The notes below the pieces were generated by a model, which saw only the letters and a program-made list of their open reading frames with translations, had not been told where the DNA came from and searched no databases. Of a DNA stretch of 64,000 nucleotides, positions 41,899 through 51,513 are shown piece by piece (the first letter of the stretch is position 1; every line of letters starts with the position of its first letter). A program made the translations under genes and the position numbers. The stretch comes from Streptomyces sp. HUAS ZL42 (GTDB lineage Bacteria > Actinomycetota > Actinomycetes > Streptomycetales > Streptomycetaceae): assembly GCF_040782645.1 (NCBI RefSeq), contig NZ_CP160403.1, positions 5,863,001-5,927,000 on the forward strand. The letters run 5' to 3'.

Positions 41899-43302
41899 CT
41901 ACTCCGGCACGCCCTCGTCCGCCGGCTCCCCCAACTCCGCCAACGCGGCCCTCGCCTCCCGCACATGCAGCGGCGAGAAGTACGGATTGATCCGCAGCGC
42001 CTCCTGAAGGTGCCGCCGCGCCGGCCCGGACTGCTGCAGCTGCCGCTCGATCATGCCCCGGTGGTACGCGTACAACGCACTGCGCACCCCGCCCCCGTGC
42101 ACCTTGTCCGTGGCCGCCGTGGCGAACCGCAGCGCCTCCTCGTCCTGGCCTGCCCGGTGCAGCGCCCACCCCAGCGCGTCGGCCACCGCGATCCCCGGCT
42201 GGCGCTGCCACTCGGCCCGCAGCCGCTGCACCGCCGCCTGCGGATCCCCGTGGTCCGCCTCGGACAGGCCGAGGACGAGCTCCCCGTCGACCCCGCCCGC
42301 CGCGTCCTGGTTCACCCGCTCCCGCAGCAGGTCGTACTGCACCCGCGCCGCCGATTCCAAACCCAGCGACTCGTACAACTCGCCCAGCTCCAGCGCGTAC
42401 TGCGGCAGCGGCTGCTTGGCCAGCGCCGCCCGGTACGCGCCCAGCGCCTCCGACGTGCGGCCCAGCGCGGCCAGCGCCCGCCCCTGCCCGGCCTGCGCGG
42501 CCCGCTGGTCGGGGTCGAGACGCAGCGCCGCCCGGAAGTGCCGCAGGGCGACCTCCCGGTCCCCGCGTTCCCACGCCAGCTGCCCGGCCCGCTCCAGCCA
42601 CGCCGCCTGCTCGGCCGGCGCCTCGGCCGCCGCCGCGTCGGACAGCGCGGCCGCCGCGTCCTCGCGCCTGCCCTGGTCGCGGTAGACGGCTGCGGCCCGC
42701 GCCAGCACGGCCGGCCCGGACCGCAGCTCAAGGAGCTTCTCCAGCGTCCGCCTGGTCGCCTTGTAGTCACCGAGGCCCGTGTACGCGTCGAGGAGCGGCG
42801 GATAGGCCGTCCACCGCTTCGGCGCCAGCTTCAGAGCCGACTCGCCCCAGGTCCGCGCCGCCCTGAAGTCCCGGCGCGCGTTCGCCAGCGCGGCCATGCC
42901 GTCGAGCGCCTCCGCGTTCCCCTCCGGCCGCACGTCGAGCGACGTGCGCAGCGCCTGCTCCGCCTTCGGGTAGTACACGGCGGCGTCCGCGGTGCGCCGG
43001 CCCTGCTCCACGTAGGCCGCCCCGAGCACGGCCCACGACTGCGCGTCCCCGGGATGCGCCCGCACCCGTGCCTCGCGCTCGTCGATCAGCACGGCCAGGT
43101 CGGGCAGCGCGGCCGGGACACCGGCGCCGACGGCCGTCAGCGCCTGCGCGCCCTGGGCCGGCGCGGGCGCCCTGGTCGCCGCCGGATCGTCGAGCAGGGA
43201 CATCAGCAGCCCGCCGAGTACGGCACACCCCAACAGCGAGCCGATCAGCACGCGCCCGCGCACCCGGGGCCGGGCTTCGTCTTCCTTCTGCATGGCGTCC
43301 AT
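41899..43302 (-). CDS. Membrane-anchored TPR protein
   Basis: 467 residues from ATG 43302. One N-terminal helix (VLIGSLLGCAVLGGLLMSLL) is followed by about eight TPR-like repeats (AQSWAVLGAAYVEQGRR, VALRHFRAALRLDPDQRAAQ, ARRHLQEALRINPYFSPLHV). The protein is probably exposed on one side of the membrane as a docking platform. Partners cannot be inferred from context: it is convergent with nitrile hydratase and divergent from an FAD oxidase. The precise start among three nearby ATG/GTG codons is uncertain. Confidence 0.82.
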   Translation of the reverse strand: MDAMQKEDEARPRVRGRVLIGSLLGCAVLGGLLMSLLDDPAATRAPAPAQGAQALTAVGAGVPAALPDLAVLIDEREARVRAHPGDAQSWAVLGAAYVEQGRRTADAAVYYPKAEQALRTSLDVRPEGNAEALDGMAALANARRDFRAARTWGESALKLAPKRWTAYPPLLDAYTGLGDYKATRRTLEKLLELRSGPAVLARAAAVYRDQGRREDAAAALSDAAAAEAPAEQAAWLERAGQLAWERGDREVALRHFRAALRLDPDQRAAQAGQGRALAALGRTSEALGAYRAALAKQPLPQYALELGELYESLGLESAARVQYDLLRERVNQDAAGGVDGELVLGLSEADHGDPQAAVQRLRAEWQRQPGIAVADALGWALHRAGQDEEALRFATAATDKVHGGGVRSALYAYHRGMIERQLQQSGPARRHLQEALRINPYFSPLHVREARAALAELGEPADEGVPE

Positions 43303-43400
43303 GCCGCTCACTGTGCGGCAGTACGACGACCACACCCGGGCGGCCCAAGGGTGCCGCCGACGGGGTTCACACCGATGGCCCCCGGTGCGACGCTGTGATC

Positions 43401-44801
43401 ATGAGCCGTATCGAAGCGCCGCGCGACGAAGCCACCGGCAACCTTCTCGACCGGCTGCTCGCCGGCCTGCCCGCCGAGGCCGTCCTCACCGACCCGGACG
43501 TCACGGCCTCCTACGCCAACGACATGGCCAGCTTCTGCCCGGCCGGCGCTCCCGCGGTGGTCGTCCTGCCGCGCACGGTCGAACAGGTCCAGCACGTCAT
43601 GCGCACCGCCACGCAGCTGCGCGTCCCGGTCGTCCCGCAGGGCGCCCGCACGGGCCTGTCGGGCGGGGCCAACGCCTCCGAGGGCTGCATCGTGCTGTCG
43701 CTGACGAAGATGGACCGGATCCTGGAGATCAGCCCCGTCGACCGCATCGCGGTGGTCGAGCCCGGAGTCGTCAACGCGACCCTCTCCCGCGCGGTGGGCG
43801 AACACGGTCTCTACTACCCGCCGGACCCCTCCAGCTGGGAGATGTGCACGATCGGCGGCAACATCGGCACGGCGTCGGGCGGCCTGTGCTGCGTGAAGTA
43901 CGGGGTGACGGCCGAGTACGTCCTCGGCCTGGACGTCGTGCTGGCGGACGGGCGGCTCATGAGCACCGGCCGGCGCACGGCGAAGGGGGTCGCCGGGTAC
44001 GACCTGACCCGGCTGTTCGTCGGCTCCGAGGGCTCGCTCGGCATCGTCGTACGGGCGATCCTGGCCCTCCGGCCGCAGCCGCCGCAGCAGCTGGTGCTGG
44101 CCGCCGAGTTCGCCTCCGCGGCCGCCGCCTGCGACGCCGTCTGCCGGATCATGGCGGGCGGCCACGTCCCGTCGCTCCTCGAACTCATGGATCGTACGAC
44201 GGTGAAGGCCGTCAACGACCTGGGCCACATGGGCCTGCCGGAGACGACGGAAGCGCTGCTGATGGCCGCGTTCGACACACCCGACCCGGCCGCCGACCTC
44301 GCCGCGGTCGGCGAGCTGTGCGAGGCCGCGGGCGCCACCCAGGTGGTCCCGGCCGACGACGTGGCCGAGTCCGAACTGCTGCTGCAGGCACGGCGGCTGT
44401 CGCTCACCGCCCTCGAGGCGGTCAAGGGCACGACGATGATCGACGACGTGTGCGTGCCCCGGTCGAGGCTCGGCGACATGCTCGAGGGTGTCGCGCGGAT
44501 CGCCGAGAAGTACCAGCTCACCATCGGGGTCTGCGCGCACGCGGGCGACGGCAACACACATCCCACGGTCTGCTTCGACGCGCAGGACCCCGACGAGTCC
44601 CGGCGCGCCCGCGAGTCCTTCGACGAGATCATGGCCCTCGGTCTGGAACTCGGCGGCACGATCACCGGCGAGCACGGCGTGGGCGTGCTGAAGAAGGAGT
44701 GGCTGGCGCGCGAGATCGGCCCGGTGGGGGTGGAGATGCAGCGGGCGGTCAAGCAGGTCTTCGACCCGCTGGGCATCCTGAACCCGGGCAAGCTGTTCTG
44801 A
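43401..44801 (+). CDS. FAD-linked oxidase of the GlcD / D-lactate dehydrogenase type
   Basis: 466 residues from ATG 43401 (an in-frame GTG lies six bases earlier). The PCMH-type FAD-binding domain is clear (VPVVPQGARTGLSGGAN, CTIGGNIGTASGGLCCVKYG, DLTRLFVGSEGSLGIV). The C-terminal oxidase domain has GVCAHAGDGNTHPTV, GGTITGEHGVGVLKK and the ending DPLGILNPGKLF. Such enzymes oxidise 2-hydroxy acids such as glycolate or D-lactate. No iron-sulfur partner (GlcF) is adjacent, so it may act alone. Substrate undetermined. Confidence 0.9.
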   Translation: MSRIEAPRDEATGNLLDRLLAGLPAEAVLTDPDVTASYANDMASFCPAGAPAVVVLPRTVEQVQHVMRTATQLRVPVVPQGARTGLSGGANASEGCIVLSLTKMDRILEISPVDRIAVVEPGVVNATLSRAVGEHGLYYPPDPSSWEMCTIGGNIGTASGGLCCVKYGVTAEYVLGLDVVLADGRLMSTGRRTAKGVAGYDLTRLFVGSEGSLGIVVRAILALRPQPPQQLVLAAEFASAAAACDAVCRIMAGGHVPSLLELMDRTTVKAVNDLGHMGLPETTEALLMAAFDTPDPAADLAAVGELCEAAGATQVVPADDVAESELLLQARRLSLTALEAVKGTTMIDDVCVPRSRLGDMLEGVARIAEKYQLTIGVCAHAGDGNTHPTVCFDAQDPDESRRARESFDEIMALGLELGGTITGEHGVGVLKKEWLAREIGPVGVEMQRAVKQVFDPLGILNPGKLF

Positions 44802-44820
44802 ACTTCGCGGCCCGCCGGGC

Positions 44821-45231
44821 TCACCGGGCGAGCAGCTGGGCGAGGGCGTCGTCCATCCCCAGCTGCTCGCCCTCCGTCCCCGGCGGGACCACCCGAAGCG
44901 TCCGCTCCAGCCAGGCCGACACCTGCGCGGCGGGCGCCTCGAGCAGGGCGTCCCCATCGGGTGAACTCAGCGCCATCAGCACGACGCTGCGCCCGTCCGC
45001 CTTCGTCGGCCACACCCGTACGTCCCCCTGCCCGCACGGCCGGAACACCCCCTCCACCAGCAACTCGCGGGCGAACGCCCAGTACACGGGCTGCTCGGAG
45101 TCGATGTGGAAGGTGATGTGCACGGCGAACGGGTCCTCCGTGCGGTAGCTGAGCCGGGCCGCGACGGGGATGCTGTGCTCCGGCGACAGGACGAGTCTGA
45201 GCTCCAGCTCGCGCTCCACCATGGTGTGCAT
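44821..45231 (-). CDS. ssgG: SsgA-like sporulation/cell division protein, SsgG-like
   Basis: 136 residues of the SsgA-like protein family, found only in morphologically complex actinomycetes. Family positions include ARLSYRTEDPFAVHITFHID, VYWAFARELLVEGVFRP and VRVWPTKADGRSVVLMALSSP. These proteins direct septum placement and cell-wall remodelling during sporulation. SsgG of S. coelicolor is encoded at this map position next to an FAD oxidase, so the symbol follows synteny from memory. ATG 45231 has AGGAAGG nine bases upstream. Loss of SsgG in S. coelicolor is known to make some septa skip. Confidence 0.85.
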   Translation of the reverse strand: MHTMVERELELRLVLSPEHSIPVAARLSYRTEDPFAVHITFHIDSEQPVYWAFARELLVEGVFRPCGQGDVRVWPTKADGRSVVLMALSSPDGDALLEAPAAQVSAWLERTLRVVPPGTEGEQLGMDDALAQLLAR

Positions 45232-45473
45232 CGTCGTACCTTCCTCTCGTAGGGGGCCCGTTCGGGTGGGCCCGTACGAGGTGAGAGGGCGAGGGGTCCG
45301 GAATCATTACGCGGGTTCGCGGAACTTTTTTCGGGCCTGTCCTCCGCGTGTGAAGTACGTGTACGAGGTTGCCCGGAAAGGGGCGGGTCCGGCGGGACTG
45401 GCGGTGCCACATGCGCTGGTCTGATAGATGTGGAGGCCGCATACGACCCCCGAGCAGATACGGGACGACGGAC

Positions 45474-47060
45474 ATGAGCGCCCCAACCCCGGCCCCCGGC
45501 GACGACAGGCCCCGCGAAGGGTATTACCCGGACCCGTCCATTCCTGGATACGTCCGGTACTGGAACGGTGCCGCCTGGGTACCGGGCACGAGCCGGCCGG
45601 CGCCGTCCGACGGCGAGCCGCTCACGCCCCCGCCCGGCACGCGCCCCGCACAGCCCTCCGTGGAGGAGACCGGGCCGCACTTCTTCGACGAGGACCCGCA
45701 GCCCTCCGCCGGCGACCAGTACGGGAGCCGGCCCGAACCGGCGTCCGCGTGGGGCGCCGACCGGTCCCGGCAGTCCGGCTTCGGCGGCGATCAGGACCGC
45801 CGGGTCTCCTGGGGCAGCCCGCAGGGCGCCGACCCCCGCGTGCCCGCCCCGAGTCCGGCGCAGCCCGACGGCCGCTCGCCGAGCGCGGACGGTACGGCGA
45901 CGATCCCGCCCGCGGAGCAGGAGGAGGTTTCCGGTTCCGATGGCGCCGTGGCCTCGGGCGGCACGTTCGTGTTCCGCCGCCCGACGGGCAGGCCGGACGC
46001 CTCCGGCCCTCCGGCGGACGACGGCACCGTGACGTTCCGTGCGCTGCCCCCGCGCACGGGTCAGCAGGACGGGGCGTCCGGGGCGCAGCCGGGGAGCACG
46101 GGCGCCCCGGCAGACGGCGGTGGCGCGGGCGCGGAGGCGGGTGCGGGCGGCGGAGCTCCCGGCTTCGGTGCCGGCAAGGCGGCCGTCGAGCGTGCGGCAG
46201 CGGCACAGGCACAGGCGCAGGGCCAGGGCCAGGCCCAGGCGCAGGGCCAGCCGCAGGTACCGGCCCCGGTACAGGCGGCCGGTGCCGGGGCGGCCGCGCA
46301 GCCGCCCGCCGTCGTGGCCCCGGCGGCTCTCTCCAGCCCCCAGCAGGCCGGCCCGGGTGTTCCCCAGCGGGCCGCCGGTGTGCCCCAGCAGGCCGCGGCC
46401 CGCGCCGAGCAGGCTGCCGCCCCGGCTCCCCCCATGAGCACCGGTGTCGGTGGCGGGCAGTCCTCCTGGGCGCAGCAGGTGCACCAGTTGGCGGGGGCGT
46501 CCGGGGACGGCAGGCCGCCCGCGCCCTGGAAGCCGCCGGTCGAGGACGTGTTCCAGGCGGCCGCCCGGCGCCAGGCGGCGGCCCGCCCCGCGGGGCTCGG
46601 CAAGCGGCTGGCCGCCCGGCTGATCGACACCGTCGTCCTCGCGGGCGTCACCGCCGTGGCCGCCGTACCGCTGGGGATCAAGGCGGTCGACCACGTGACC
46701 GAGAAGATCGACGCGGCCAAGCTCTCCGGCCGTACCGTCACGGTCTGGCTGCTCGACGGCACGACCTCGGTGTATCTGGGTGTCGTCCTCGCCGTCCTGC
46801 TGGTCTTCGGCGTGCTCTACGAGGTGCTGCCCACCGCCAAGTGGGGCCGGACGCTGGGCAAGAAGCTGCTCGGCCTGGAGGTACGGGACATCGAGGCACA
46901 CGAGCCGCCGTCCTTCGGCCTGGCCCTGCGCCGCTGGCTCGTCTACAGCGTCCCCGGTCTGCTCGGCATCGGTGTCGTCGGTGTCGTGTGGGGTCTGTTC
47001 GACCGGCCGTGGCACCAGTGCTGGCACGACAAGGCGTCCCATACGTTCGTGGCGGGCTGA
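45474..47060 (+). CDS. RDD-family membrane protein with DUF2510 N terminus
   Basis: 528 residues. The N terminus has a DUF2510 motif (GYYPDPSIPGYVRYWNGAAW). A ~350-residue low-complexity middle region follows, rich in Pro/Gly/Ala/Gln with QAQAQGQGQAQAQGQ. The RDD domain lies in the last ~160 residues (GKRLAARLIDTVVLAGVTAV, WGRTLGKKLLGLEV, RRWLVYSVPGLLG, DKASHTFV) with three membrane helices. RDD proteins are of uncertain function, some linked to ion exchange. A second, shorter RDD gene follows 89 bases later on the same strand. Confidence 0.87.
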   Translation: MSAPTPAPGDDRPREGYYPDPSIPGYVRYWNGAAWVPGTSRPAPSDGEPLTPPPGTRPAQPSVEETGPHFFDEDPQPSAGDQYGSRPEPASAWGADRSRQSGFGGDQDRRVSWGSPQGADPRVPAPSPAQPDGRSPSADGTATIPPAEQEEVSGSDGAVASGGTFVFRRPTGRPDASGPPADDGTVTFRALPPRTGQQDGASGAQPGSTGAPADGGGAGAEAGAGGGAPGFGAGKAAVERAAAAQAQAQGQGQAQAQGQPQVPAPVQAAGAGAAAQPPAVVAPAALSSPQQAGPGVPQRAAGVPQQAAARAEQAAAPAPPMSTGVGGGQSSWAQQVHQLAGASGDGRPPAPWKPPVEDVFQAAARRQAAARPAGLGKRLAARLIDTVVLAGVTAVAAVPLGIKAVDHVTEKIDAAKLSGRTVTVWLLDGTTSVYLGVVLAVLLVFGVLYEVLPTAKWGRTLGKKLLGLEVRDIEAHEPPSFGLALRRWLVYSVPGLLGIGVVGVVWGLFDRPWHQCWHDKASHTFVAG

Positions 47061-47149
47061 CCGCATACAGCAGAAGAACCAGTCAAATCGGTACTCCGGA
47101 CGGCCGCTCGCCGGATGCGGAGCCGGGACGTTCGCGGTCGACTCGGGCC

Positions 47150-47812
47150 ATGAGCAGCGAACCGCCTCCCGGCTCCGGTCAGCAGCCACCGGAGGACGAC
47201 CCGTTCAGGAAGCAGCCGCCGCCCGGGGCGCCCGGCGAGGGCTCGGGCTCGCCCTACGGCGGCGAGCCGCCTCACGGAGGTCAGCAGCCCCCGCCGTACG
47301 GAGGCGGCCCCTACGGCGGTGACCCCTACGGGGGCGGTCCCCACCCCGGCGACCCGCTCGCCGGCATGCCCCCGCTCGCCGACAGCGGCAAGCGAACGCT
47401 GGCCCGCATCATCGACATGATCCTCGTTGGTGTCGTGGTGTGGCTGCTCACCTGGGGCTTCGGCGTCACCGAGTACGACGTGGACAGTGACAAGGTCAAC
47501 GTGGCGAGGTCGCTGTGGCAGTCGGTCGTCGCGGCCGTGCTCTACATCGGATACGACACCTTCATGATCGCCAGGTCGGGGCAGACCCTCGGCAAGAAGT
47601 GGCTGAACATGCGGGTGGCCAACCTCGACGACGGCGCCACGCCCTCCGTACAGGCCACGCTCATGCGCTCGCTGGTGCTGTGGCTGCCGTTCGCGTTCTG
47701 CTGCGCCTGCGTCTGGACCGCGATCTCGGGCGGCTGGAGCTTCTTCGACAAGCCCTACAAGCAGGGCCTGCACGACAAGGCGGCGAAGACGGTGGTGGTC
47801 AGCACCAACTGA
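47150..47812 (+). CDS. RDD-family membrane protein
   Basis: 220 residues. A Pro/Gly-rich cytoplasmic start (repeated PYGG) leads to the RDD domain SGKRTLARIIDMILVGVVVW, ARSGQTLGKKWLNMRVANLD, MRSLVLWLPFAFC and DKPYKQGLHDKAAKTVVV. It is a paralogue of the preceding gene without the DUF2510 motif, so the pair probably arose by duplication. ATG 47150 is the only start compatible with the domain limits. Confidence 0.87.
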   Translation: MSSEPPPGSGQQPPEDDPFRKQPPPGAPGEGSGSPYGGEPPHGGQQPPPYGGGPYGGDPYGGGPHPGDPLAGMPPLADSGKRTLARIIDMILVGVVVWLLTWGFGVTEYDVDSDKVNVARSLWQSVVAAVLYIGYDTFMIARSGQTLGKKWLNMRVANLDDGATPSVQATLMRSLVLWLPFAFCCACVWTAISGGWSFFDKPYKQGLHDKAAKTVVVSTN

Positions 47813-48043
47813 CGGCAGACGCACCTGAAGACCGCAGCCCCGCGCCTGCTCTCGCCGGGGCCGCTGACCGTGCCGGTGCCGCGGGCCCCCGGCGGAACGC
47901 CGCCCGGATTCCCGGCCGGCCGACGCGTGGAGGTCGCGCCGGCGATGGATGCTGCCACGGGATGCGGTGGACCGGTGAGCACCGCCTGGCGGAAGACAGC
48001 ACGACGGCGGGCCCGTGAGGCACGGGACCGCCGTGATGTCGTG

Positions 48044-48310
48044 TCAGGAAGCCGTCGGCGCGCGCACCGGCTCGGCCGCGGCGACCGTCGCGGGTACGGG
48101 CTCCTCGGCGGGCGGCTCTGCCACGGGCCGGGGCGTCGGCTTCGGTACCGGGACCGTGAGCGCGACGAGCAGGCCGAGCGCGAGCGCCGCGACGGCGATG
48201 ACCGCGATCCCGGGGCCCGAACTCGTCTGTGACAGCAGCAGCATGGCGAGCGTGGAGAAGAGCACGGTGCAGGAACCGTAGGTGAGCTGTGCGAAAGTCG
48301 GACGAGGCAT
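48044..48310 (-). CDS. Small two-helix membrane protein
   Basis: 88 residues from ATG 48310 (GAGGAC nine bases upstream). Two hydrophobic segments (GSCTVLFSTLAMLLLSQTSS and GIAVIAVAALALGLLVALTV) are followed by a Pro/Glu/Ala-rich tail. Similar short proteins are common in Streptomyces, with no known function. An in-frame ATG at 48361 would add 17 residues but has no ribosome site. It is divergent from the M6 protease gene. Confidence 0.65.
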   Translation of the reverse strand: MPRPTFAQLTYGSCTVLFSTLAMLLLSQTSSGPGIAVIAVAALALGLLVALTVPVPKPTPRPVAEPPAEEPVPATVAAAEPVRAPTAS

Positions 48311-48557
48311 GGCAATCGTGTCCTCGGAAGCGGGGGCGATCTCGACTCTATTCGCCTGCATGCCCGAGTGGAACGAGCGGTAAGCGTGACCTTACCCACG
48401 GTGCCGGTGCACAGGGGGCGCACGGAGTCATGGGGTCCATCAAGTGGACGGTCGCACGCGCCGGTTCCGTTGCCGTCGTGTGTCCGCAATGCGAACGCCC
48501 CTCTCCAATAATGCAGTTGTCCTGTCCAAGTCAAGGTCTGTCTTTTCTCGTAAACCA

Positions 48558-48583
48558 GTAGTCAAATGGCGTCACTTGACTAC
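48558..48583. promoter_or_regulatory. Inverted repeat upstream of the M6 protease gene
   Basis: Perfect arms GTAGTCAA and TTGACTAC separated by ten bases, 80 bases before the protease start. It lies in an A/T-richer island (48500-48590) that contrasts with the surrounding GC-rich DNA and probably holds the promoter. The remaining 48311-48662 gap contains no supported gene. Confidence 0.6.
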
Positions 48584-48662
48584 ACGCGTATAACCGCGCG
48601 CGGACCTTCCACAACAGGACCCCCCTTCCGCGCGGCCGGAGCGCGTTAGGGGAGGACATCAA

Positions 48663-51005
48663 GTGACCAGTAGACCCTGGACGTTCAGAGCGGCCGCCAC
48701 GGTCGTCGCGCTCGCGGCGGCCTCCGCCACGTTCTCGACGTTCGCCGTGGCGCAGGCGGCGGACGGCAAGTCCGCGCAGGCACCGGTGGTGGACGGGCAC
48801 GACCCGCAGCCGGTGAAGGCCAAGGAGCACGACCTCGACGGCCCGCTGACCAAGACCCAGCAGGCACAGCGCAAGGAGGCACTCGACCAGGTCATATCCG
48901 GTGCCGCCACGGTGAAGAACCGTGACGGCTCGAAGGTCGTCCAGCTCAAGGGCGAGGACAAGTACGTCGAGCTCGGCCGCGAGAAGACCGACAAGATCTT
49001 CACGATCCTCGTCGAGTTCGGCGACCAGATCGACAGCCGCTACGGCGGCACGGTCGGCCCGCTGCACAACCAGATCGCCGCACCGGACCGCGCCGTGAAC
49101 AACAGCACGGCCTGGCAGGCGGACTACGACCAGCAGCACTTCCAGGACCTGTACTTCGGCACCGGCACGAACGTCGAGTCGCTGAAGAAGTACTACGAGA
49201 AGCAGTCCTCGGGCCGCTACTCGGTCGAGGGCGAAGTGACCGACTGGGTCAAGGTCCCCTACAACGAGGCCCGTTACGGCTCCAACGACGCCCCCACCGG
49301 CGCCTGGTACGCGGTCCAGGACGGCGTCAACGCCTGGGTCGCCGAGCGCGAGGCCGCCGGTGACACGGCCGCCGAGATCAAGGCGGAGCTGGCCCAGTTC
49401 GACCAGTGGGACCGCTACGACTTCGACGGCGACGGCAACTTCAACGAGGCCGACGGCTACATCGACCACTTCCAGATCGTGCACGCGGGTGAGGACGAGT
49501 CCGCGGGCGGCGGCGCCCAGGGCGAGGACGCGATCTGGGCCCACCGCTGGTACGCGTTCGGAACCGACGCCGGCGCCACCGGCCCCGACGGCAACAGGCT
49601 CGGCGGCGCCCAGATCGGCGACACCGGCATCTGGGTCGGCGACTACACCATCCAGCCGGAGAACGGCGGCCTGGGCGTCTTCGCCCACGAGTACGGCCAC
49701 GACCTCGGCCTGCCCGACGAGTACGACACCTCCGGCGGCGGCGAGAACTCCACCGGCTTCTGGACCCTGATGTCGTCCGGCTCCTGGCTGGGCACCGGCA
49801 AGGAGTCCATCGGCGACCTGCCCGGCGACATGAACGCCTGGGACAAGCTGCAGCTCGGCTGGCTCGACTACGACGTCGCCAAGGCCGGCACCAAGTCCAC
49901 GCACACGCTGGGCGTCGCGGAGTACAACACCAAGAACGCCCAGGCCCTCGTGGTCCAGCTGCCCGACAAGACGGTCACCACCGAGGTGGTCACCCCGGCG
50001 CAGGGCGCCACCCAGTGGTGGAGCGGCAGCGGCGACAACCTCCGCAACACGCTGGCCCGTTCGGTCGACCTGACCGGTAAGTCCTCGGCGTCGCTGACTC
50101 TCGACGCCTGGTGGGACATCGAGAAGGACTACGACTACCTCTACACCGAGGTGTCCACCGACGGCGGCGCCAACTGGACGCCGGTCGACGGCACGCTGGC
50201 CGACGGCACCGCCGTCCCGAAGGACGGCAGCGGCAAGCCCGCCCTCACCGGCACGGTCGAGGCCTACCAGAAGCTGACGTTCCCGCTGGACGCCTACGCG
50301 GGCAAGAAGATCGACGTCCGTTTCCGCTACCAGACCGACGGCGGTGTGGCGCAGAAGGGCTTCGCGGCCGACGAGATCACGCTGACCGCCGACGGCGCGG
50401 CCCTGTTCTCCGACAACGCGGAGACCGCGGACGCGGCCTGGACGGCCAGCGGCTTCTCCCGCATCGGCGCGTCCATCACGGACGACTACGCGCAGTACTA
50501 CATCGCGGAGAACCGCCAGTACGTGTCGTACGACAAGACCCTCAAGGTCGGCCCGTACAACTACGGCTTCTCGACGACCCGTCCGGACTGGGTGGAGCAC
50601 TACCCGTACCAGAACGGCCTGTTGATCTGGAAGTGGGACACCTCCCAGGCGGACGACAACACCAGCCAGCACCCGGGTGAGGGCCTGATCCTCCCGATCG
50701 ACTCGCACCCGACCCCGCTGAAGTGGTCCGACGGCACGCTGATGCGCAACCGCATCCAGGCCTTCGACTCGACCTTCAGCTGGTACCCGACGGACGCGAT
50801 CACGCTGCACAAGGCGGACGTCGCGACCAAGATCAAGTCGCGGGCCGGTGTCCCGGTCTTCGACGACGGCAAGTCGGCGTACTACGACGAGTCGAACCCG
50901 CTGGCGGGCGTCAAGATCACTGACACCAACACCCGGATCAAGATCCTCTGGGAGCCGCTGAGCGGCTCGACGATCACCCTCCAGGTCGGACCGTCGGCGA
51001 AGTAG
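48663..51005 (+). CDS. Secreted M6 metalloprotease (immune inhibitor A type)
   Basis: 780 residues from GTG 48663 with GGGGAGGAC upstream. A signal peptide (RPWTFRAAATVVALAAASAT ... VAQA) and a propeptide (~35-105) precede the M6 catalytic domain with the zinc motif H342-EYGH-DLGLPDEYD. A DFDGDGNFNEADG loop looks like a calcium site. The C-terminal part has an immune-inhibitor-type beta domain (SASLTLDAWWDIEKDYDYLY). It degrades extracellular protein. In Streptomyces, proteases of this kind act during development or nutrient scavenging. It is expressed alone, behind an operator-like inverted repeat and ahead of a strong terminator. Confidence 0.93.
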   Translation: MTSRPWTFRAAATVVALAAASATFSTFAVAQAADGKSAQAPVVDGHDPQPVKAKEHDLDGPLTKTQQAQRKEALDQVISGAATVKNRDGSKVVQLKGEDKYVELGREKTDKIFTILVEFGDQIDSRYGGTVGPLHNQIAAPDRAVNNSTAWQADYDQQHFQDLYFGTGTNVESLKKYYEKQSSGRYSVEGEVTDWVKVPYNEARYGSNDAPTGAWYAVQDGVNAWVAEREAAGDTAAEIKAELAQFDQWDRYDFDGDGNFNEADGYIDHFQIVHAGEDESAGGGAQGEDAIWAHRWYAFGTDAGATGPDGNRLGGAQIGDTGIWVGDYTIQPENGGLGVFAHEYGHDLGLPDEYDTSGGGENSTGFWTLMSSGSWLGTGKESIGDLPGDMNAWDKLQLGWLDYDVAKAGTKSTHTLGVAEYNTKNAQALVVQLPDKTVTTEVVTPAQGATQWWSGSGDNLRNTLARSVDLTGKSSASLTLDAWWDIEKDYDYLYTEVSTDGGANWTPVDGTLADGTAVPKDGSGKPALTGTVEAYQKLTFPLDAYAGKKIDVRFRYQTDGGVAQKGFAADEITLTADGAALFSDNAETADAAWTASGFSRIGASITDDYAQYYIAENRQYVSYDKTLKVGPYNYGFSTTRPDWVEHYPYQNGLLIWKWDTSQADDNTSQHPGEGLILPIDSHPTPLKWSDGTLMRNRIQAFDSTFSWYPTDAITLHKADVATKIKSRAGVPVFDDGKSAYYDESNPLAGVKITDTNTRIKILWEPLSGSTITLQVGPSAK

Positions 51006-51031
51006 TCAACGTTTTCGCAGGTCAAAAGCGT

Positions 51032-51065
51032 ATCGGCGGCAACCCCTGGCGGGGTTGCCGCCGAT
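51032..51065 (+). terminator. Terminator after the M6 protease gene
   Basis: Perfect 15-base arms ATCGGCGGCAACCCC and GGGGTTGCCGCCGAT with a TGGC tetraloop, followed by CGTGTTTA. Confidence 0.92.
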
Positions 51066-51138
51066 CGTGTTTAGGTGCGTCCTGTGGTTCTCTTATTGAC
51101 ACCGCCTGGAACACCGACTGAAACGGGGATGTGACCGC

Positions 51139-51486
51139 ATGGCCGCAGGAGGCTTCTGCAAGCTGCCGAACGGCACGGTGGTGGTGGCGCTGAATCTGCC
51201 CCGCCCCGCCGTCGAGGGTCACGCCTGGGGTACCCCCGGCGTGCGCGTCCTCGTCCACGCCCAGAACCGGGCGCGGGCCCTGACCAGGCTCCGCAACCTC
51301 GGCATGCGTGCGGTCTACCTGCGGGGCAACGCGGCCCCGCCCACCCCGGACGAGATCACGGCCGTCCTGCACCACCCCGACGGCCTGATATGGCGCACCG
51401 CCCCCGACAGTGACGTGACGATGACGGAGCTGTGGCACCCGATCAGGGCCCTGCTGAGGCGCCCCACGGCACCGCAGGCGCAGTAG
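51139..51486 (+). CDS. Conserved-looking hypothetical protein, 115 residues
   Basis: ATG 51139 after an AACGGGGATG stretch. The protein is soluble, mixed alpha/beta in appearance (FCKLPNGTVVVALNLPRP, VRVLVHAQNRARALTRLRNL, DEITAVLHHPDGLIWRT). No motif or signal is recognisable. Codon usage has the strong third-position GC of real Streptomyces genes, and it fits exactly between the protease terminator and convergent pncA. Function unknown. Confidence 0.7.
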   Translation: MAAGGFCKLPNGTVVVALNLPRPAVEGHAWGTPGVRVLVHAQNRARALTRLRNLGMRAVYLRGNAAPPTPDEITAVLHHPDGLIWRTAPDSDVTMTELWHPIRALLRRPTAPQAQ

Positions 51487-51513
51487 GACGCGTGGGGGCC
51501 GCGCTCGGGCCGC

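Noticed and set aside
48531-50810. A 759-codon open frame opposite the M6 protease
   Set aside because: Same shadow effect; the plus strand has a full signal peptide, zinc motif and ribosome site.
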